A stretch of DNA of 46,338 nucleotides from Siminovitchia terrae. GTDB taxonomy: Bacteria > Bacillota > Bacilli > Bacillales > Bacillaceae_C. The stretch lies in contig NZ_QYTW02000014.1 in NCBI RefSeq assembly GCF_003605405.2, positions 46,432 to 92,769 on the forward strand. Direction: 5' to 3'. Below are positions 8,693-17,641 of this stretch, in pieces; positions within the stretch are counted from its first letter, which is position 1, and each line of letters starts with the position of its first letter. The position numbers were made by a program, and so were the translations under genes. The notes under the pieces are model-generated. The model had not been told where the DNA came from, ran no database searches, and saw nothing but the letters and a program-made list of their open reading frames with translations.

Positions 8693-9539
8693 AAAGGTTT
8701 CAATCATTGCTTTGGTCCTTTTGATTGTCGGCATTGCAGGCAGTTTGCTGACTGTTAAATCTAAAATGACAGGTACAGAAGTCTCTGAAACAAAAACTGT
8801 CCAAGGCAATTTTTCAAATATTGATGTTAACACAAATAGCTCAAGGATTGAAATCCTTCCAACAAAGGATTCCACTGCAACCGCAGAACTTTCAGGCGAG
8901 GTGGGGAAAGGAGAGAAATTTACATTTGATGCAGATGTGAAACATGATACACTTCTTGTCCGGTTAAAAAACAAGCAGAAGTTCATTCATTTTGATTTCT
9001 ATCCTACATCGCCCCTGTCACTAAAAGTTTACTTGCCCGAAAAGGAATATGACTCCATGCAGATTAAAAACAATAATGGCAGGGTCCATGTGGAAAGAAT
9101 GGAGACTGAAGAGCTCATTGTTGATATTGATAACGGAAGGATCGAACTAAGTGACATCAAGGGTTCCTCAGTAAGGGCTAAATCAGCCAATGGTAGAATT
9201 GATGCAAAAAATATAAGAGGGGCTTCATTCACCACAAGGCTGTACAACGGCAGGATTAATCTTGAAGATGTTGAAGGAGAGATATCGGGTCAAACGAGCA
9301 ATGGTCGCATCTCTTTAATAACGGATAACTTGGATCGTCCAATTGATTTGGGTACAGATAATGGAAGAATTGAGATTCTAGCGACCAAAGAACCTGAGAA
9401 TGCCACTTTTGATATAAGGGTGGGAAATGGTAAGGTGAATGTTTTCGGCGAGCCTAATCGGAAAGAGGCTGTATTTGGAAATGGTGAGAACTTAATCAAA
9501 TTAAGTACTTATAATGGAAGTGTTACAGTAAGTAAATAA
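8685..9539 (+). CDS. DUF4097-family beta-repeat protein
   Basis: 284 residues. An N-terminal signal-anchor helix (about 4-22) precedes a regular beta-strand array marked by recurring Asn-Gly-Arg-Ile or similar turns about every 20 residues (NNGRVHVE, DNGRIELS, ANGRIDAK, YNGRINLE, SNGRISLI, DNGRIEIL, GNGKVNVF). This is the DUF4097/LiaG-like fold and probably faces the outside of the membrane. It is translated with the upstream HAAS gene. The function is unknown; a role in sensing or stabilising the envelope is inference. Confidence 0.88.
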   Translation: MIKKVSIIALVLLIVGIAGSLLTVKSKMTGTEVSETKTVQGNFSNIDVNTNSSRIEILPTKDSTATAELSGEVGKGEKFTFDADVKHDTLLVRLKNKQKFIHFDFYPTSPLSLKVYLPEKEYDSMQIKNNNGRVHVERMETEELIVDIDNGRIELSDIKGSSVRAKSANGRIDAKNIRGASFTTRLYNGRINLEDVEGEISGQTSNGRISLITDNLDRPIDLGTDNGRIEILATKEPENATFDIRVGNGKVNVFGEPNRKEAVFGNGENLIKLSTYNGSVTVSK

Positions 9540-9555
9540 CCAGCATGTTGAACTT

Positions 9556-9590
9556 AATCCGCTGATCCTTTCGGACCAGCGGATTATTTC
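9556..9590. terminator. Bidirectional terminator
   Basis: AATCCGCTG pairs with CAGCGGATT around an inner TCC/GGA hairpin with one mismatch. It stands between the convergent DUF4097 and SASP genes and can serve both. Confidence 0.8.
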
Positions 9591-9859
9591 TATTTCTTCA
9601 TCTGTTCCTGGGCCATTTTAATCATCTCTTTGACCATGTTGCCTCCGATCGGCCCTCCGATTTTTCCAGCCTGCTCGGAAGTCAATTGGCCGTTATTTCC
9701 TTCTTTCAATGGGATGCCTTGTTCACGTGCGATTTCGTATTTCACATTGTCAGGCTTTTCCGGATTCACCCGGTATCCTTTATCCTTCATCACCCGGGCT
9801 TTTAATTGATCCAATCCCGCACGAGCTTCAGGAACTAAAATTTTATTGTTTCTGGTCAT
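9590..9859 (-). CDS. Alpha/beta-type small acid-soluble spore protein
   Basis: Binds and protects DNA in the dormant spore and is degraded on germination. The 89-residue product shows the GPR protease site region (YEIAREQGI), followed by the glycine-rich family signature (LTSEQAGKIGGPIGGNMVKEMI) near the C-terminus. The N-terminal extension (about 35 residues, with PEARAGLDQLK) is family-like. AAGGAGG precedes the ATG. A sporulation (sigma-G) promoter is expected in the 44-nt gap behind the MFS gene, but no convincing -35/-10 pair was identified. It shows that the organism forms endospores. Confidence 0.93.
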   Translation of the reverse strand: MTRNNKILVPEARAGLDQLKARVMKDKGYRVNPEKPDNVKYEIAREQGIPLKEGNNGQLTSEQAGKIGGPIGGNMVKEMIKMAQEQMKK

Positions 9860-9903
9860 TAGGGAAACCTCCTTTTGCCATAGTGTTTCCCTAACAATGA
9901 CTA

Positions 9904-11049
9904 CTATGCTCCACCAGGAACTGTATTTTTCATGAATTTAATAAGAGCTGTTGCAGTAAAAAGTAACACCCCAGTGAATAAAAATCCTCCGTTTGCCGAG
10001 AGCTCCAATAAGCCTGTAATGCTTGAACCAGCAACAACTCCGATGGAAAAGAAAGCATAAAAATAACCGTATGCTTTCCCTCGATTTTCTTCTGTCGTAG
10101 ACTCAATGAGCAGAGAGTTGATCGAAGGGAAGAGAAAGGCAAATCCAGTACCGTACAATGCCATGAATATAAACAGAAGGGACAAGGTTTCGGAAAAGCT
10201 GATACAAATCATGCTGGCGGACATTGTAAGCATTCCAAATACTAGGGTATTGATCGGCTTCAAACGATCAAATAGGCGGTTGGTCGGCAGGATGAAAATC
10301 AAAACGGCTACAACACCGAACGTGCTTAGCAGCATTCCGCTCATCTGCGTATCGCTTCCAAGATTATCCACTTTCAATGGGAGCATATAGGCAAGCACAC
10401 CTTGAGAAAACATAAGGAAAAAAGCGCCTGCGAATGCTTTGACAACCGGCCGGCTTCTGAATAGTTGGTGTACAGGACGCTTTGTTCTTTTTCGGGCAGC
10501 AGGGATGGCAATGGCTTTTTTCCTCAGGGTAAAAAAAGCGAGGACTCCCAATATGAGCAGAGCAAACCCGGTTGTCTGTAGCACTGTTACTTCGGTTGTC
10601 CTACTGGCTAAAATGCCGCTGAAAGCCGGACCTATAATGGCAGCCATACCTATAAATGCTCCGGACAGGGCGACACTCCTGCCCTTTTCATGTTTGGCGG
10701 TCGAATTAGCTACGAATGTGAAAGCAGCTGGGACAATCAAGCCAGCGTGCAAGCCATGAATAAAGCGTACAAACAGCAATAATAACGGATCAAAAGCAAG
10801 CTGATATAAAAATAGGGAAATGCTTGTCAAAAGCAGTCCTGCTAGGAGAATCAGGAAAGGTCCCTTTCTGTCTGTCAAAATGCCTGAAGTGATGTTCCCG
10901 ATCATATTTGATAGGGAAAACATCCCGACAACGAGGCCGGTTATAAACGGTGTAGCCCCAAGCGAACTTGCTAGCGGTGTCATGATGGGTAACTGTGAAA
11001 ATAAATCAAAGAAGGAAAAAAAGATAATGATGTATACAAATATGCGCAT
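9904..11049 (-). CDS. Major facilitator superfamily transporter
   Basis: 381 residues with about 12 hydrophobic helices. The MFS motif A region after helix 2 (GILTDRKGP) and RFIHGLHAG in helix 4 place it with drug/metabolite proton antiporters. The substrate cannot be inferred. The ATG at 11049 begins directly before helix 1 and follows GGGGTG. An in-frame TTG at 11079, with AGGAG about 10 nt upstream, would add ten residues and is a real alternative. No regulator is adjacent, and the SASP gene that follows on the same strand is probably independently expressed. Confidence 0.88.
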   Translation of the reverse strand: MRIFVYIIIFFSFFDLFSQLPIMTPLASSLGATPFITGLVVGMFSLSNMIGNITSGILTDRKGPFLILLAGLLLTSISLFLYQLAFDPLLLLFVRFIHGLHAGLIVPAAFTFVANSTAKHEKGRSVALSGAFIGMAAIIGPAFSGILASRTTEVTVLQTTGFALLILGVLAFFTLRKKAIAIPAARKRTKRPVHQLFRSRPVVKAFAGAFFLMFSQGVLAYMLPLKVDNLGSDTQMSGMLLSTFGVVAVLIFILPTNRLFDRLKPINTLVFGMLTMSASMICISFSETLSLLFIFMALYGTGFAFLFPSINSLLIESTTEENRGKAYGYFYAFFSIGVVAGSSITGLLELSANGGFLFTGVLLFTATALIKFMKNTVPGGA

Positions 11050-11327
11050 TAAAAATAAACACCCCAATAATTTAATCAAACTCTATTTTCTCCTGTTCCT
11101 AATAATTAGGCAAGAGGTTGGGCTTCTCCGATCTAGCAAAATTATTTCTTGATAATTCCTAAAAACATTATTATGAGAAAACATGACCATATTCATTCTT
11201 TCGACACTAATAATCAGTAAGTCTTAAATTTTGATAAATAGCATTTTTGTAAATAACTCTATTATTTACAGATAATATTGTGTATTATTAATAAATGTAT
11301 GATTTTATTAAAGTAGGGGGAAGAAAG

Positions 11328-12485
11328 ATGTCTTTGAAAAGAACATTCTTATTTGTCGCACTATTCAGCGCCTTTTTGCTTGCGGCATGTGGAGGCGGTA
11401 GCTCTACAAGCAAAGAGTCTGAAAATAATGATAAGGGAAGCGACCAGCCGATTGAGGCCAAAGTAGGGGTTATTGCTTGGATGACCGGTTCTGGCGCAAG
11501 TTATGGAGAAGCCATCACGAATGGACTCAAGCTGGCTAACGAAGAACTGTCAGAAAAGGGAGAGGTAAAAATCGACCTTTTAGTAGAAGACTCTGCAGGA
11601 GCCCAAGATCAAGCGTTATCTGCGGCACAGAAATTAATGAATAATGAAAATGTTTCTGCTATTATAGGACCAACATTGAGTACAGAGATGAATGTCGTAG
11701 GACCTGAAGCTGATTTGAACGGTATTCCAATCATGGGTACGTCTACAACTGCAGAGGGAATCCCGCAGATTGGGGAGTACGTATTCCGTGACTCTATTCC
11801 AGAGGCAGTAGCAATTCCAGCCTCCGTAAAAAAAGCTGTTGATGAATATGGTGCGAAAAAAGTTGCTCTTATTTATGGAAATGATGATGTGTTCACGAAG
11901 TCTGGTTATGACACCATGAAGAAAACAGTGGAAGATATGGGGCTTGAAGTTGTGACTACTGAGACGTTCCAAATTGGACAGTCCGACTATAAGGCACAGT
12001 TGACTAAAATTAAAAACCTAAAACCTGATATAGTCCTCGCATCTGCACTTTACAATGAAGGTGCCGTGATTTTGGACCAAGCAAGAAAAATGGGCATTGA
12101 TGTACCATTTGTAGGTGGAAATGGATTCAACTCACCAGAAATTATCAATATTGCTGGAGATGCAGCAAATGGCCTCATCGTTGCTACACCATGGTTTTCT
12201 GAAAAAGATAATGAGAAAGTACAAAATTTTGTAAAAAAATATAATGACGCCTATGGAAAAGATCCTGACCAATTTGCTGCACAAGCTTATGATGGACTTT
12301 ACTTAATGGCTGAAGCGATCAAAACAGCTGGCGGCGATGACTCAGATGACATCCGTGACGGTTTGGCAGAAATAAAGGACTTCGAAGGAGTTCTTGGAAC
12401 AATGTCCTTTGATAAAGACGGAGATATTGTCATGGAGCCTACAGTATTGATTGTTGAAGATGGAAAGTTTAAAGAGTTTGAGTAA
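11328..12485 (+). CDS. livJ: Branched-chain amino acid ABC transporter, substrate-binding lipoprotein
   Basis: Captures leucine, isoleucine, valine or related ligands outside the membrane for the LivHMGF importer. The 385-residue product has a lipoprotein signal peptide ending LLAAC with Cys21 as the lipidated residue. It continues with a type I periplasmic-binding fold of the Peripla_BP_6 family (GVIAWMTGSGASYGEA near the start). The ATG at 11328 follows GTAGGGGGAAG; a longer frame from 11295 would disrupt the signal peptide. It leads the operon but is separated from livH by 272 nt containing a structured repeat and a perfect hairpin, which may raise its expression relative to the rest. Confidence 0.94.
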   Translation: MSLKRTFLFVALFSAFLLAACGGGSSTSKESENNDKGSDQPIEAKVGVIAWMTGSGASYGEAITNGLKLANEELSEKGEVKIDLLVEDSAGAQDQALSAAQKLMNNENVSAIIGPTLSTEMNVVGPEADLNGIPIMGTSTTAEGIPQIGEYVFRDSIPEAVAIPASVKKAVDEYGAKKVALIYGNDDVFTKSGYDTMKKTVEDMGLEVVTTETFQIGQSDYKAQLTKIKNLKPDIVLASALYNEGAVILDQARKMGIDVPFVGGNGFNSPEIINIAGDAANGLIVATPWFSEKDNEKVQNFVKKYNDAYGKDPDQFAAQAYDGLYLMAEAIKTAGGDDSDDIRDGLAEIKDFEGVLGTMSFDKDGDIVMEPTVLIVEDGKFKEFE

Positions 12486-12486
12486 G

Positions 12487-12683
12487 TTTTAACTTCATTC
12501 AGCAGAAATTTCCCACTACTGTAAGTGGTGAGATGAATGCATATTGGTATTCCATTCAGTGGGGGTTCAAACCCCGGCTGAATAAAGTCAAAGCCTCCGG
12601 CGGATGCCACAGATTTTCAGAGGAAATTTATCGAGCGGTGCTCGATAAAATCTGGGCGCAAATACGCCAAGGCGAATTTGATA
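12487..12683 (+). repeat. Multi-hairpin repeat element, copy 1
   Basis: Starts 2 nt after the livJ stop with TTTAACTTCATTCAGCAG. Four successive foldable parts can be seen. CATTC..CCCACT-x-GTAAGTGG..GAATG comes first. ATTCAG..GGGG-GTTCAAA-CCCC..CTGAAT follows. TTTATCGAGC-GGT-GCTCGATAAA lies within CAGATTTT/AAAATCTG. CAAAT-CGCC-AA-GGCG-ATTTG is last. Other copies are at 16109, 30073 and 46163, all in the same orientation. Confidence 0.9.
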
Positions 12684-12685
12684 AT

Positions 12686-12713
12686 CAAGCCTCCGTTCCT
12701 GAACGGGGGCTTG
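12686..12713 (+). other. 13-bp perfect hairpin between livJ and livH
   Basis: CAAGCCTCCGTTC and GAACGGGGGCTTG flank a CT loop, with one T-G pair in the RNA. No T tract follows. It is better read as an RNA-stabilising or processing hairpin than as a terminator, and it is absent from the other repeat copies. Confidence 0.7.
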
Positions 12714-12757
12714 TATGCCGAAAATCAAAGTAGATTTGAAACGGGAGGAAAAATAAT

Positions 12758-13642
12758 TTGTTACTTGAACAGATAATCAACGGTCTGACTCTCGGAAGCA
12801 TATATGCGATCGTTGCTCTCGGCTATACTCTCGTGTTTGGTGTGCTGAATATCATTAACATGGGCCACGGAGAAATTTTCATGTTCGGAGCCTTTATGGG
12901 AGTATTAGTTACAAGTGTACTGGGTATGCCCCTTTATGTCGCTTTCATTGCAGCCATAATTGTAACCGCGGTGATAGGTTATCTAATGGAGCGCTTAGCA
13001 CTCCGCCCGCTGCGGGGAAAAAAGGGTGTATCCCACTTGGCGCCGTTAATCAGTACAATTGGTGTATCCATCTTTTTGGAGAACCTCGCACATCACTTAT
13101 TTGGTGCCGGAAATAAACCATTCAGAACGCAGCTTTCCGAGATGAGTATTCAGATTGGATCAGTCTCCGTATACTATGTGCAAATTGTTATATTTATCAT
13201 TGCTATTATTTTGATGGTAGGGCTGTCATTCTGGCTTTCAAAGGCAAAAGCAGGCAAGGCATTGAGAGCGAGTGCCGAAAACTTGGAGGTTGCTAGCCTG
13301 CTTGGAGTAGATACGAAAAAAATGATCACCCTCACTGTTGTCATTGCTTCGGCAATGGGTGGGGTTGCCGGCGTGCTCGTTGGACTGGCGTTCAACTCTG
13401 TTGCACCTCAGATGGGCTTATCCATTGGATTAAAAGGATTGGCCATCATTATTCTCGGTGGAATGGGAAGTGTCAATGGAGCCATGGCCGGTGGGCTGAT
13501 TCTGGGTCTTTCGGAAACAATGGTTGTCGCTTTCGGAGATTCGGGTTACCGGGATGCTATTGCATTTGTTGCTATCATTGTTATTTTAATCGTACGGCCG
13601 CAAGGAATCTTTGGCAAGGCCGCGTCGGGAGATAGGCGGTGA
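12758..13642 (+). CDS. livH: Branched-chain amino acid ABC transporter permease LivH
   Basis: One of two membrane subunits of the importer. The 294-residue product has about eight hydrophobic helices and the LivH N-terminal signature (INGLTLGSIYAIVALGYTLVFG, NMGHGEIFMFGAF). The C-terminal GLKGLAIIILGGMGSVNGA segment is typical. The start is TTG, with CGGGAGG nine nt upstream. livM follows after 4 nt, and together they form the heterodimeric channel. Confidence 0.95.
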   Translation: MLLEQIINGLTLGSIYAIVALGYTLVFGVLNIINMGHGEIFMFGAFMGVLVTSVLGMPLYVAFIAAIIVTAVIGYLMERLALRPLRGKKGVSHLAPLISTIGVSIFLENLAHHLFGAGNKPFRTQLSEMSIQIGSVSVYYVQIVIFIIAIILMVGLSFWLSKAKAGKALRASAENLEVASLLGVDTKKMITLTVVIASAMGGVAGVLVGLAFNSVAPQMGLSIGLKGLAIIILGGMGSVNGAMAGGLILGLSETMVVAFGDSGYRDAIAFVAIIVILIVRPQGIFGKAASGDRR

Positions 13643-13646
13643 GGAC

Positions 13647-14600
13647 ATGTTAGAATTCATTAATCCATATTACTTACAAGTTGGGTCTTTCGTATTAATT
13701 AATATTTTACTGGGTGTCAGTATGTATGTGACTCTTTCGACCGGCCAGCTTTCACTTGGACATGCAGGTTTTATGAGTATCGGAGCTTACACGACGACGA
13801 TATTGACATTGAACTATGAAATGCCGATGATTGTTGGGATTGTTGCAGGAGCGGTCCTCGCATGTATCGTGGGCGTAATTGTGGGATTTCCGGCGCTTAG
13901 GCTTGAGGGAGTATATTTAGCGATTGCCACTCTTGGTTTTGGTGAGGTCATTCGCGTGCTTCTTATCAACTGGGAGTCTCTTACAAAGGGTGCAGTTGGT
14001 ATTTCGGGCATTCCGCATTTAGGACGTGAAGTTCTTGCTTTTAGTAAAGACATCGGTTTTACACCTGATATGCTGGGACTTAGAAATAACCAATTTATCA
14101 GTCTTGCAGTCTTTCTTATTTTATTAATCATCGTTGTGGCGGTTGTCGCCTTCTTTATCAGACAGGAACATTCTAGGGTCGGCCGTGCTTATGCTTCAAT
14201 CAAGATGGACGAAAGAGCGGCTGAGGCGATGGGAGTAAACATTACGTATTATAAAATCCTTGCATTCGGGCAGGGCGCTATGATCGCAGGTTTTGCAGGG
14301 GCACTATATGCACACATTACCGCTTATATAAGCCCGTCAGACTTTGCGTACCATCGTGCCGTTGAAATATTGATCTTTGCGGTATTTGGCGGAAGCGAAG
14401 TCATATGGGGACCAATTTTCGGCTCAATCTTTTTGACTGCCATGCCGGAAGCGCTCCGGTTCATCAGCGATTACCGTTTTATGGTGTACGGTGCGCTCTT
14501 GATCGTCATGATGGCATATCGTCCACAGGGCCTTATTGATGCTAAAGTGGTCAATTGGTTCAAAAAGCGGGGACGAGGGCAAAGGAGGAAAGCTTCATGA
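13647..14600 (+). CDS. livM: Branched-chain amino acid ABC transporter permease LivM
   Basis: Second membrane subunit, 317 residues, with about nine hydrophobic helices. It carries the LivM-type LSTGQLSLGHAGFMSIGAY segment near the N-terminus and the cytoplasmic coupling region RVGRAYASIKMDERAAEAMG. The ATG at 13647 follows GGTGAGG and lies 4 nt past the livH stop; a frame from 13611 would run into livH. The stop overlaps the livG start as ATGA. Confidence 0.95.
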   Translation: MLEFINPYYLQVGSFVLINILLGVSMYVTLSTGQLSLGHAGFMSIGAYTTTILTLNYEMPMIVGIVAGAVLACIVGVIVGFPALRLEGVYLAIATLGFGEVIRVLLINWESLTKGAVGISGIPHLGREVLAFSKDIGFTPDMLGLRNNQFISLAVFLILLIIVVAVVAFFIRQEHSRVGRAYASIKMDERAAEAMGVNITYYKILAFGQGAMIAGFAGALYAHITAYISPSDFAYHRAVEILIFAVFGGSEVIWGPIFGSIFLTAMPEALRFISDYRFMVYGALLIVMMAYRPQGLIDAKVVNWFKKRGRGQRRKAS

Positions 14601-15367
14601 TCCTTGCGATCGATCAAATAAGTAAAAATTTCGGCGGTATCCAGGCATTGACAGATGTATCGTTTTCCATCGAAAAGGGAGAAGTACTAGGTTTGATTGG
14701 CCCGAACGGTGCTGGAAAAACGACCATGTTCAATATGATTACTGCAATGTATCCTCCTTCCAGCGGCCAAATTTCTTTTCATGGGGAGAAATTGACGAAT
14801 TTGAAGCCCCATCAAATTACCAAAAAAGGAATCTGCCGTACATTTCAAAATATCCGTCTCTTTCCTGAAATGACCGCGCTGGAAAATGTGATGGTAGGCA
14901 ATCATTGCCGACTGGACTCAGGCGTTTTCAGAAGTGTGTTCCGGACTAGATTTCAGAAAAAAGAAGAGGCGGCTTTAAAGGAAAAGGCGAGACAATTATT
15001 GGAGACCGTCGATTTAGCCGAGCATGTGGATACTTTGGCGGAAAACCTTGCATACGGGCAGCAGCGGCGCCTCGAAATCGCCCGCGCGCTGGCAAGTGAT
15101 CCATCGCTCCTGCTCCTTGACGAACCGGCTGCTGGAATGAATGAAAGAGAAACGAACGAGCTGTTTGATCTGATTCAGAAAATCAAAAAGCTCGACATTA
15201 CCATGTTATTGATTGAACACGACATGCCGCTGGTCATGCGGGCTTGCGACCGGATTGTCGTATTGAACTTCGGAAAGAAAATTGCAGAAGGATTGCCTAA
15301 AGAAATTCAGAATAACCCGGAAGTAATTGAGGCATACCTCGGGAAAGAGGAGGATGACCTTGCTTAA
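14597..15367 (+). CDS. livG: Branched-chain amino acid ABC transporter ATPase LivG
   Basis: Cytoplasmic ATPase of 256 residues. Walker A is GPNGAGKTT, the signature region is AYGQQRRLEIARAL (the usual LSGGQ is replaced by the AYGQQ form characteristic of LivG), Walker B is LLLLDEPAAG, and the H-loop is in LLIEHDM. The ATG at 14597 overlaps the livM stop and has AAAGGAGG at an ideal distance. It pairs with LivF. Confidence 0.95.
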   Translation: MILAIDQISKNFGGIQALTDVSFSIEKGEVLGLIGPNGAGKTTMFNMITAMYPPSSGQISFHGEKLTNLKPHQITKKGICRTFQNIRLFPEMTALENVMVGNHCRLDSGVFRSVFRTRFQKKEEAALKEKARQLLETVDLAEHVDTLAENLAYGQQRRLEIARALASDPSLLLLDEPAAGMNERETNELFDLIQKIKKLDITMLLIEHDMPLVMRACDRIVVLNFGKKIAEGLPKEIQNNPEVIEAYLGKEEDDLA

Positions 15368-16061
15368 AGTAACAAACGTTAGTACTTATTACGATAATAT
15401 TCAAGCTCTTAAAGAAATCAATCTCGAAGTGGAGCAGGGAAGTATTGTGACCATTTTGGGGGCAAACGGTGCTGGAAAAACCACTACAATGAAAACTATT
15501 GCTGGTTTGCTGAAGCCACGTACAGGAAAGATTGAGTTTTTAGGAGAAGATGTCACGAAGCTTCGCCCCGATCAGCTTTTGCGAAGGGGATTGGCTCTAG
15601 TGCCTGAAGGACGCGGCATTTTGTCGAATATGACAGTTCTTGAAAACCTTGAGATGGGTGCCTATCACCGGAAGGATTCCGGGGTGTCGGCGGATTTGGA
15701 AATGGTGATGGAGCGTTTTCCTATTTTGCGGGAAAGAAAGTCCCAGCTTGGTGGCACTATGTCTGGCGGCCAGCAGCAGATGCTGGCGATTGCGCGGGCC
15801 ATTATGTCAAAGCCGAAATTGCTTCTTCTAGATGAGCCATCCATGGGTCTAGCGCCAATTATTGTTGCAGAGATTTTTAAAATCATCAAAGAAATCAATG
15901 AATCCGGGACAACTGTTCTGCTTGTTGAGCAAAATGCCCGCCAGGCTTTGCGTATAGCTGATTATGGCTATGTGTTGGAGTCCGGACGTGTGGTGACAAA
16001 CGGGCCTGCACAGGAACTACTCAGCGACGAGCGGATCAAAGCTGCCTATTTGGGCTACTGA
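15360..16061 (+). CDS. livF: Branched-chain amino acid ABC transporter ATPase LivF
   Basis: Second ATPase, 233 residues. Walker A is GANGAGKTT, the signature MSGGQQQMLAIARAI and Walker B LLLLDEPSMG. An in-frame ATG at 15354 directly abuts the GAGGAGG ribosome binding site and so is too close to be used. The TTG at 15360 has a 6-nt spacing and gives the normal LivF start MLKVTNVSTYY. It overlaps livG by 8 nt and is the last gene of the operon. Confidence 0.94.
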   Translation: MLKVTNVSTYYDNIQALKEINLEVEQGSIVTILGANGAGKTTTMKTIAGLLKPRTGKIEFLGEDVTKLRPDQLLRRGLALVPEGRGILSNMTVLENLEMGAYHRKDSGVSADLEMVMERFPILRERKSQLGGTMSGGQQQMLAIARAIMSKPKLLLLDEPSMGLAPIIVAEIFKIIKEINESGTTVLLVEQNARQALRIADYGYVLESGRVVTNGPAQELLSDERIKAAYLGY

Positions 16062-16108
16062 TTAAACATAGCGGGCGAATCAGGAAATCTTTGGCTGATC
16101 AGAAAGCT

Positions 16109-16303
16109 TTTAACTTCATTCAACAGAAGTCTCCCACTTCTGTAAGTGGTGAGATGAATGCCTATTGGTAATCCATTCAGTGGGGGTTCAAACCCCGGCT
16201 GAATAAAGTCAAAGCCTCCGGCGGATGCCACAGATTTTCAGAGGAAACTTATCGAGCGAAGCTCGATAAAATCTGGGCGCAAATACGTCAAGGCGCATTT
16301 GAT
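16109..16303 (+). repeat. Multi-hairpin repeat element, copy 2
   Basis: Begins 47 nt after the livF stop and matches copy 1 nearly base for base. The third hairpin loop is GAA instead of GGT, and CGCC is changed to CGTC. It lies between livF and the operon terminator, so it is transcribed as part of the livF 3' untranslated region. Confidence 0.9.
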
Positions 16304-16344
16304 GTAAAGACTATAAACACATTCGGTATCTGAAGGATGGAGTG

Positions 16345-16374
16345 AAGCCCCGGGGAAATTCTTCCGGGGCTTTT
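16345..16374 (+). terminator. Terminator of the liv operon
   Basis: AAGCCCCGG pairs with CCGGGGCTT and is followed by TT, giving a strong GC-rich stem with a TTTT tail at 16371-16374. Confidence 0.88.
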
Positions 16375-16852
16375 CCGTTGGATAGTTGCTGTATAACGTG
16401 ATAATCTTTTAAGAAAAGCGGCAAGGTACCCGATGATCGCCGGCCAGCAGAAGGCGAATTTTGATGAGGGAATTTTTTAGCCGCCACACCAAACCAGCTG
16501 CATCGTGTGAAGCATCTCTGGGCATGCTTCATGGAACTTTGCTACGATGTTCCAATGGCTTTCTCGAATAAAGCTATATCGCAGGAGCATATTCTACTTT
16601 GAATAGGCTTCCTTGCTGGCTTGATCCTTTCACCGGTCGCGCCTGAGCTACGTCTTGTGGCTCAGGACGTAACACCTGTCGCCTCGCTTGCAGTCCGTCG
16701 GAGCTGTACATACCATATCATCATGATTTGTAGAAGATTAGTCCAAATTTTATACTTGCTTTAACAGTTAAAAGTAACTTTTCCTGTAAGTATGTGTTCA
16801 GCTAACAGGAAGGGGATAGAACTGCTGTGGCAGTTGTGATAGGAGGGAAAAG
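16375..16852. other. Intergenic region upstream of lutA
   Basis: 478 nt without a convincing gene. CCTGAGC and GCTCAGG near 16646-16669 can form a hairpin, and the surrounding segment looks like decayed intergenic repeat sequence. TGTTCAGCTAACA at 16795-16807 is a small dyad (TGTT/AACA arms) near the expected lut promoter. It resembles a FadR-type GntR operator and could be the LutR site, but it is weak. Confidence 0.4.
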
Positions 16853-17575
16853 ATGAAGGTTTCATTATTTATTACATGTTTGGCAGATGTTTTTTACCCG
16901 GAAGTTGGGATGGATGTCGTTGAAGTCTTGGAACGGTGCGGCTGTGAAGTAGATTTTCCAGAAACGCAGACGTGCTGTGGGCAGCCTGCATATAGCACGG
17001 GATACTTGGAGGATGCCAAAGAGGCGATGAAGCAGATGATTACGACATTTGCAGATTCGGAATACGTTGTAACACCATCCGGTTCCTGCGCTTATATGTT
17101 CAAAGAATACCCTGAGTTTTTCAAGGGTGATGTGGAATGGGAGAGTCAAGCAAAGGATTTAGCGGATAAAACATACGAATTCGGCCAGTTTCTCGTAGAT
17201 GTTTTAAAATTGGAAGATGTAGGTGCAGCTTTTGAAGGGCGTGCCACCTATCATAAATCTTGCCATATGACCCGTCTGCTCGGTGTGAAAGAGGCACCTA
17301 TTACACTCTTAAAAAATGTGGAGGGTCTTGAACTTGAACCTTTACCGCGGAGCCAGGATTGCTGTGGGTTCGGAGGAACTTTTTCAGTGAAAATGGGTGA
17401 TATTTCGTCGGCTATGGTGGAGGAAAAAGTGGAGCATATTAAAGAAACAGGTGCAGACGTGCTGGTTGGCGGAGATTGCGGATGTTTGATGAACATTGGA
17501 GGAAGAATCAAACGGGAAGGATTGCCAATCAAAGTGATGCACCTAGCTGAAATTTTAAATAAAACAAAAGCGTAG
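16853..17575 (+). CDS. lutA: L-lactate oxidation protein LutA
   Basis: Subunit of the iron-sulfur L-lactate dehydrogenase complex LutABC, which converts lactate to pyruvate. The 240-residue product contains the two CCG cysteine-rich repeats of the glycolate-oxidase-FeS-subunit family, with [11 protein letters not shown] near residue 40 and [11 protein letters not shown] near residue 170. The ATG follows ATAGGAGGG. The length matches B. subtilis LutA (238). lutB follows after 66 nt. Confidence 0.96.
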   Translation: MKVSLFITCLADVFYPEVGMDVVEVLERCGCEVDFPETQTCCGQPAYSTGYLEDAKEAMKQMITTFADSEYVVTPSGSCAYMFKEYPEFFKGDVEWESQAKDLADKTYEFGQFLVDVLKLEDVGAAFEGRATYHKSCHMTRLLGVKEAPITLLKNVEGLELEPLPRSQDCCGFGGTFSVKMGDISSAMVEEKVEHIKETGADVLVGGDCGCLMNIGGRIKREGLPIKVMHLAEILNKTKA

Positions 17576-17586
17576 ACGCTTGTTTT
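17561..17586 (+). other. Hairpin with T tract between lutA and lutB
   Basis: AAACAAAAGCGT, including the lutA stop region, can pair with ACGCTTGTTTTT with one bulge. It resembles a weak intrinsic terminator inside the operon and may reduce read-through into lutBC. Confidence 0.45.
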
Positions 17587-17641
17587 TATGGGGCGCTTGG
17601 TGGCTCTAGGATTGATGTTTGAATAGAAAGGGGAGAGGCAA

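Noticed and set aside
11226-11240. CodY-box-like AATTTTGATAAATAG upstream of livJ
   Set aside because: Only about 10 of 15 positions match the CodY consensus in an AT-rich region. CodY control of a branched-chain amino acid importer is plausible but not supported by this site alone.
12533-12733. 66-residue frame between livJ and livH
   Set aside because: Lies entirely within repeat copy 1 and the hairpin; the same frame is broken in the other copies.
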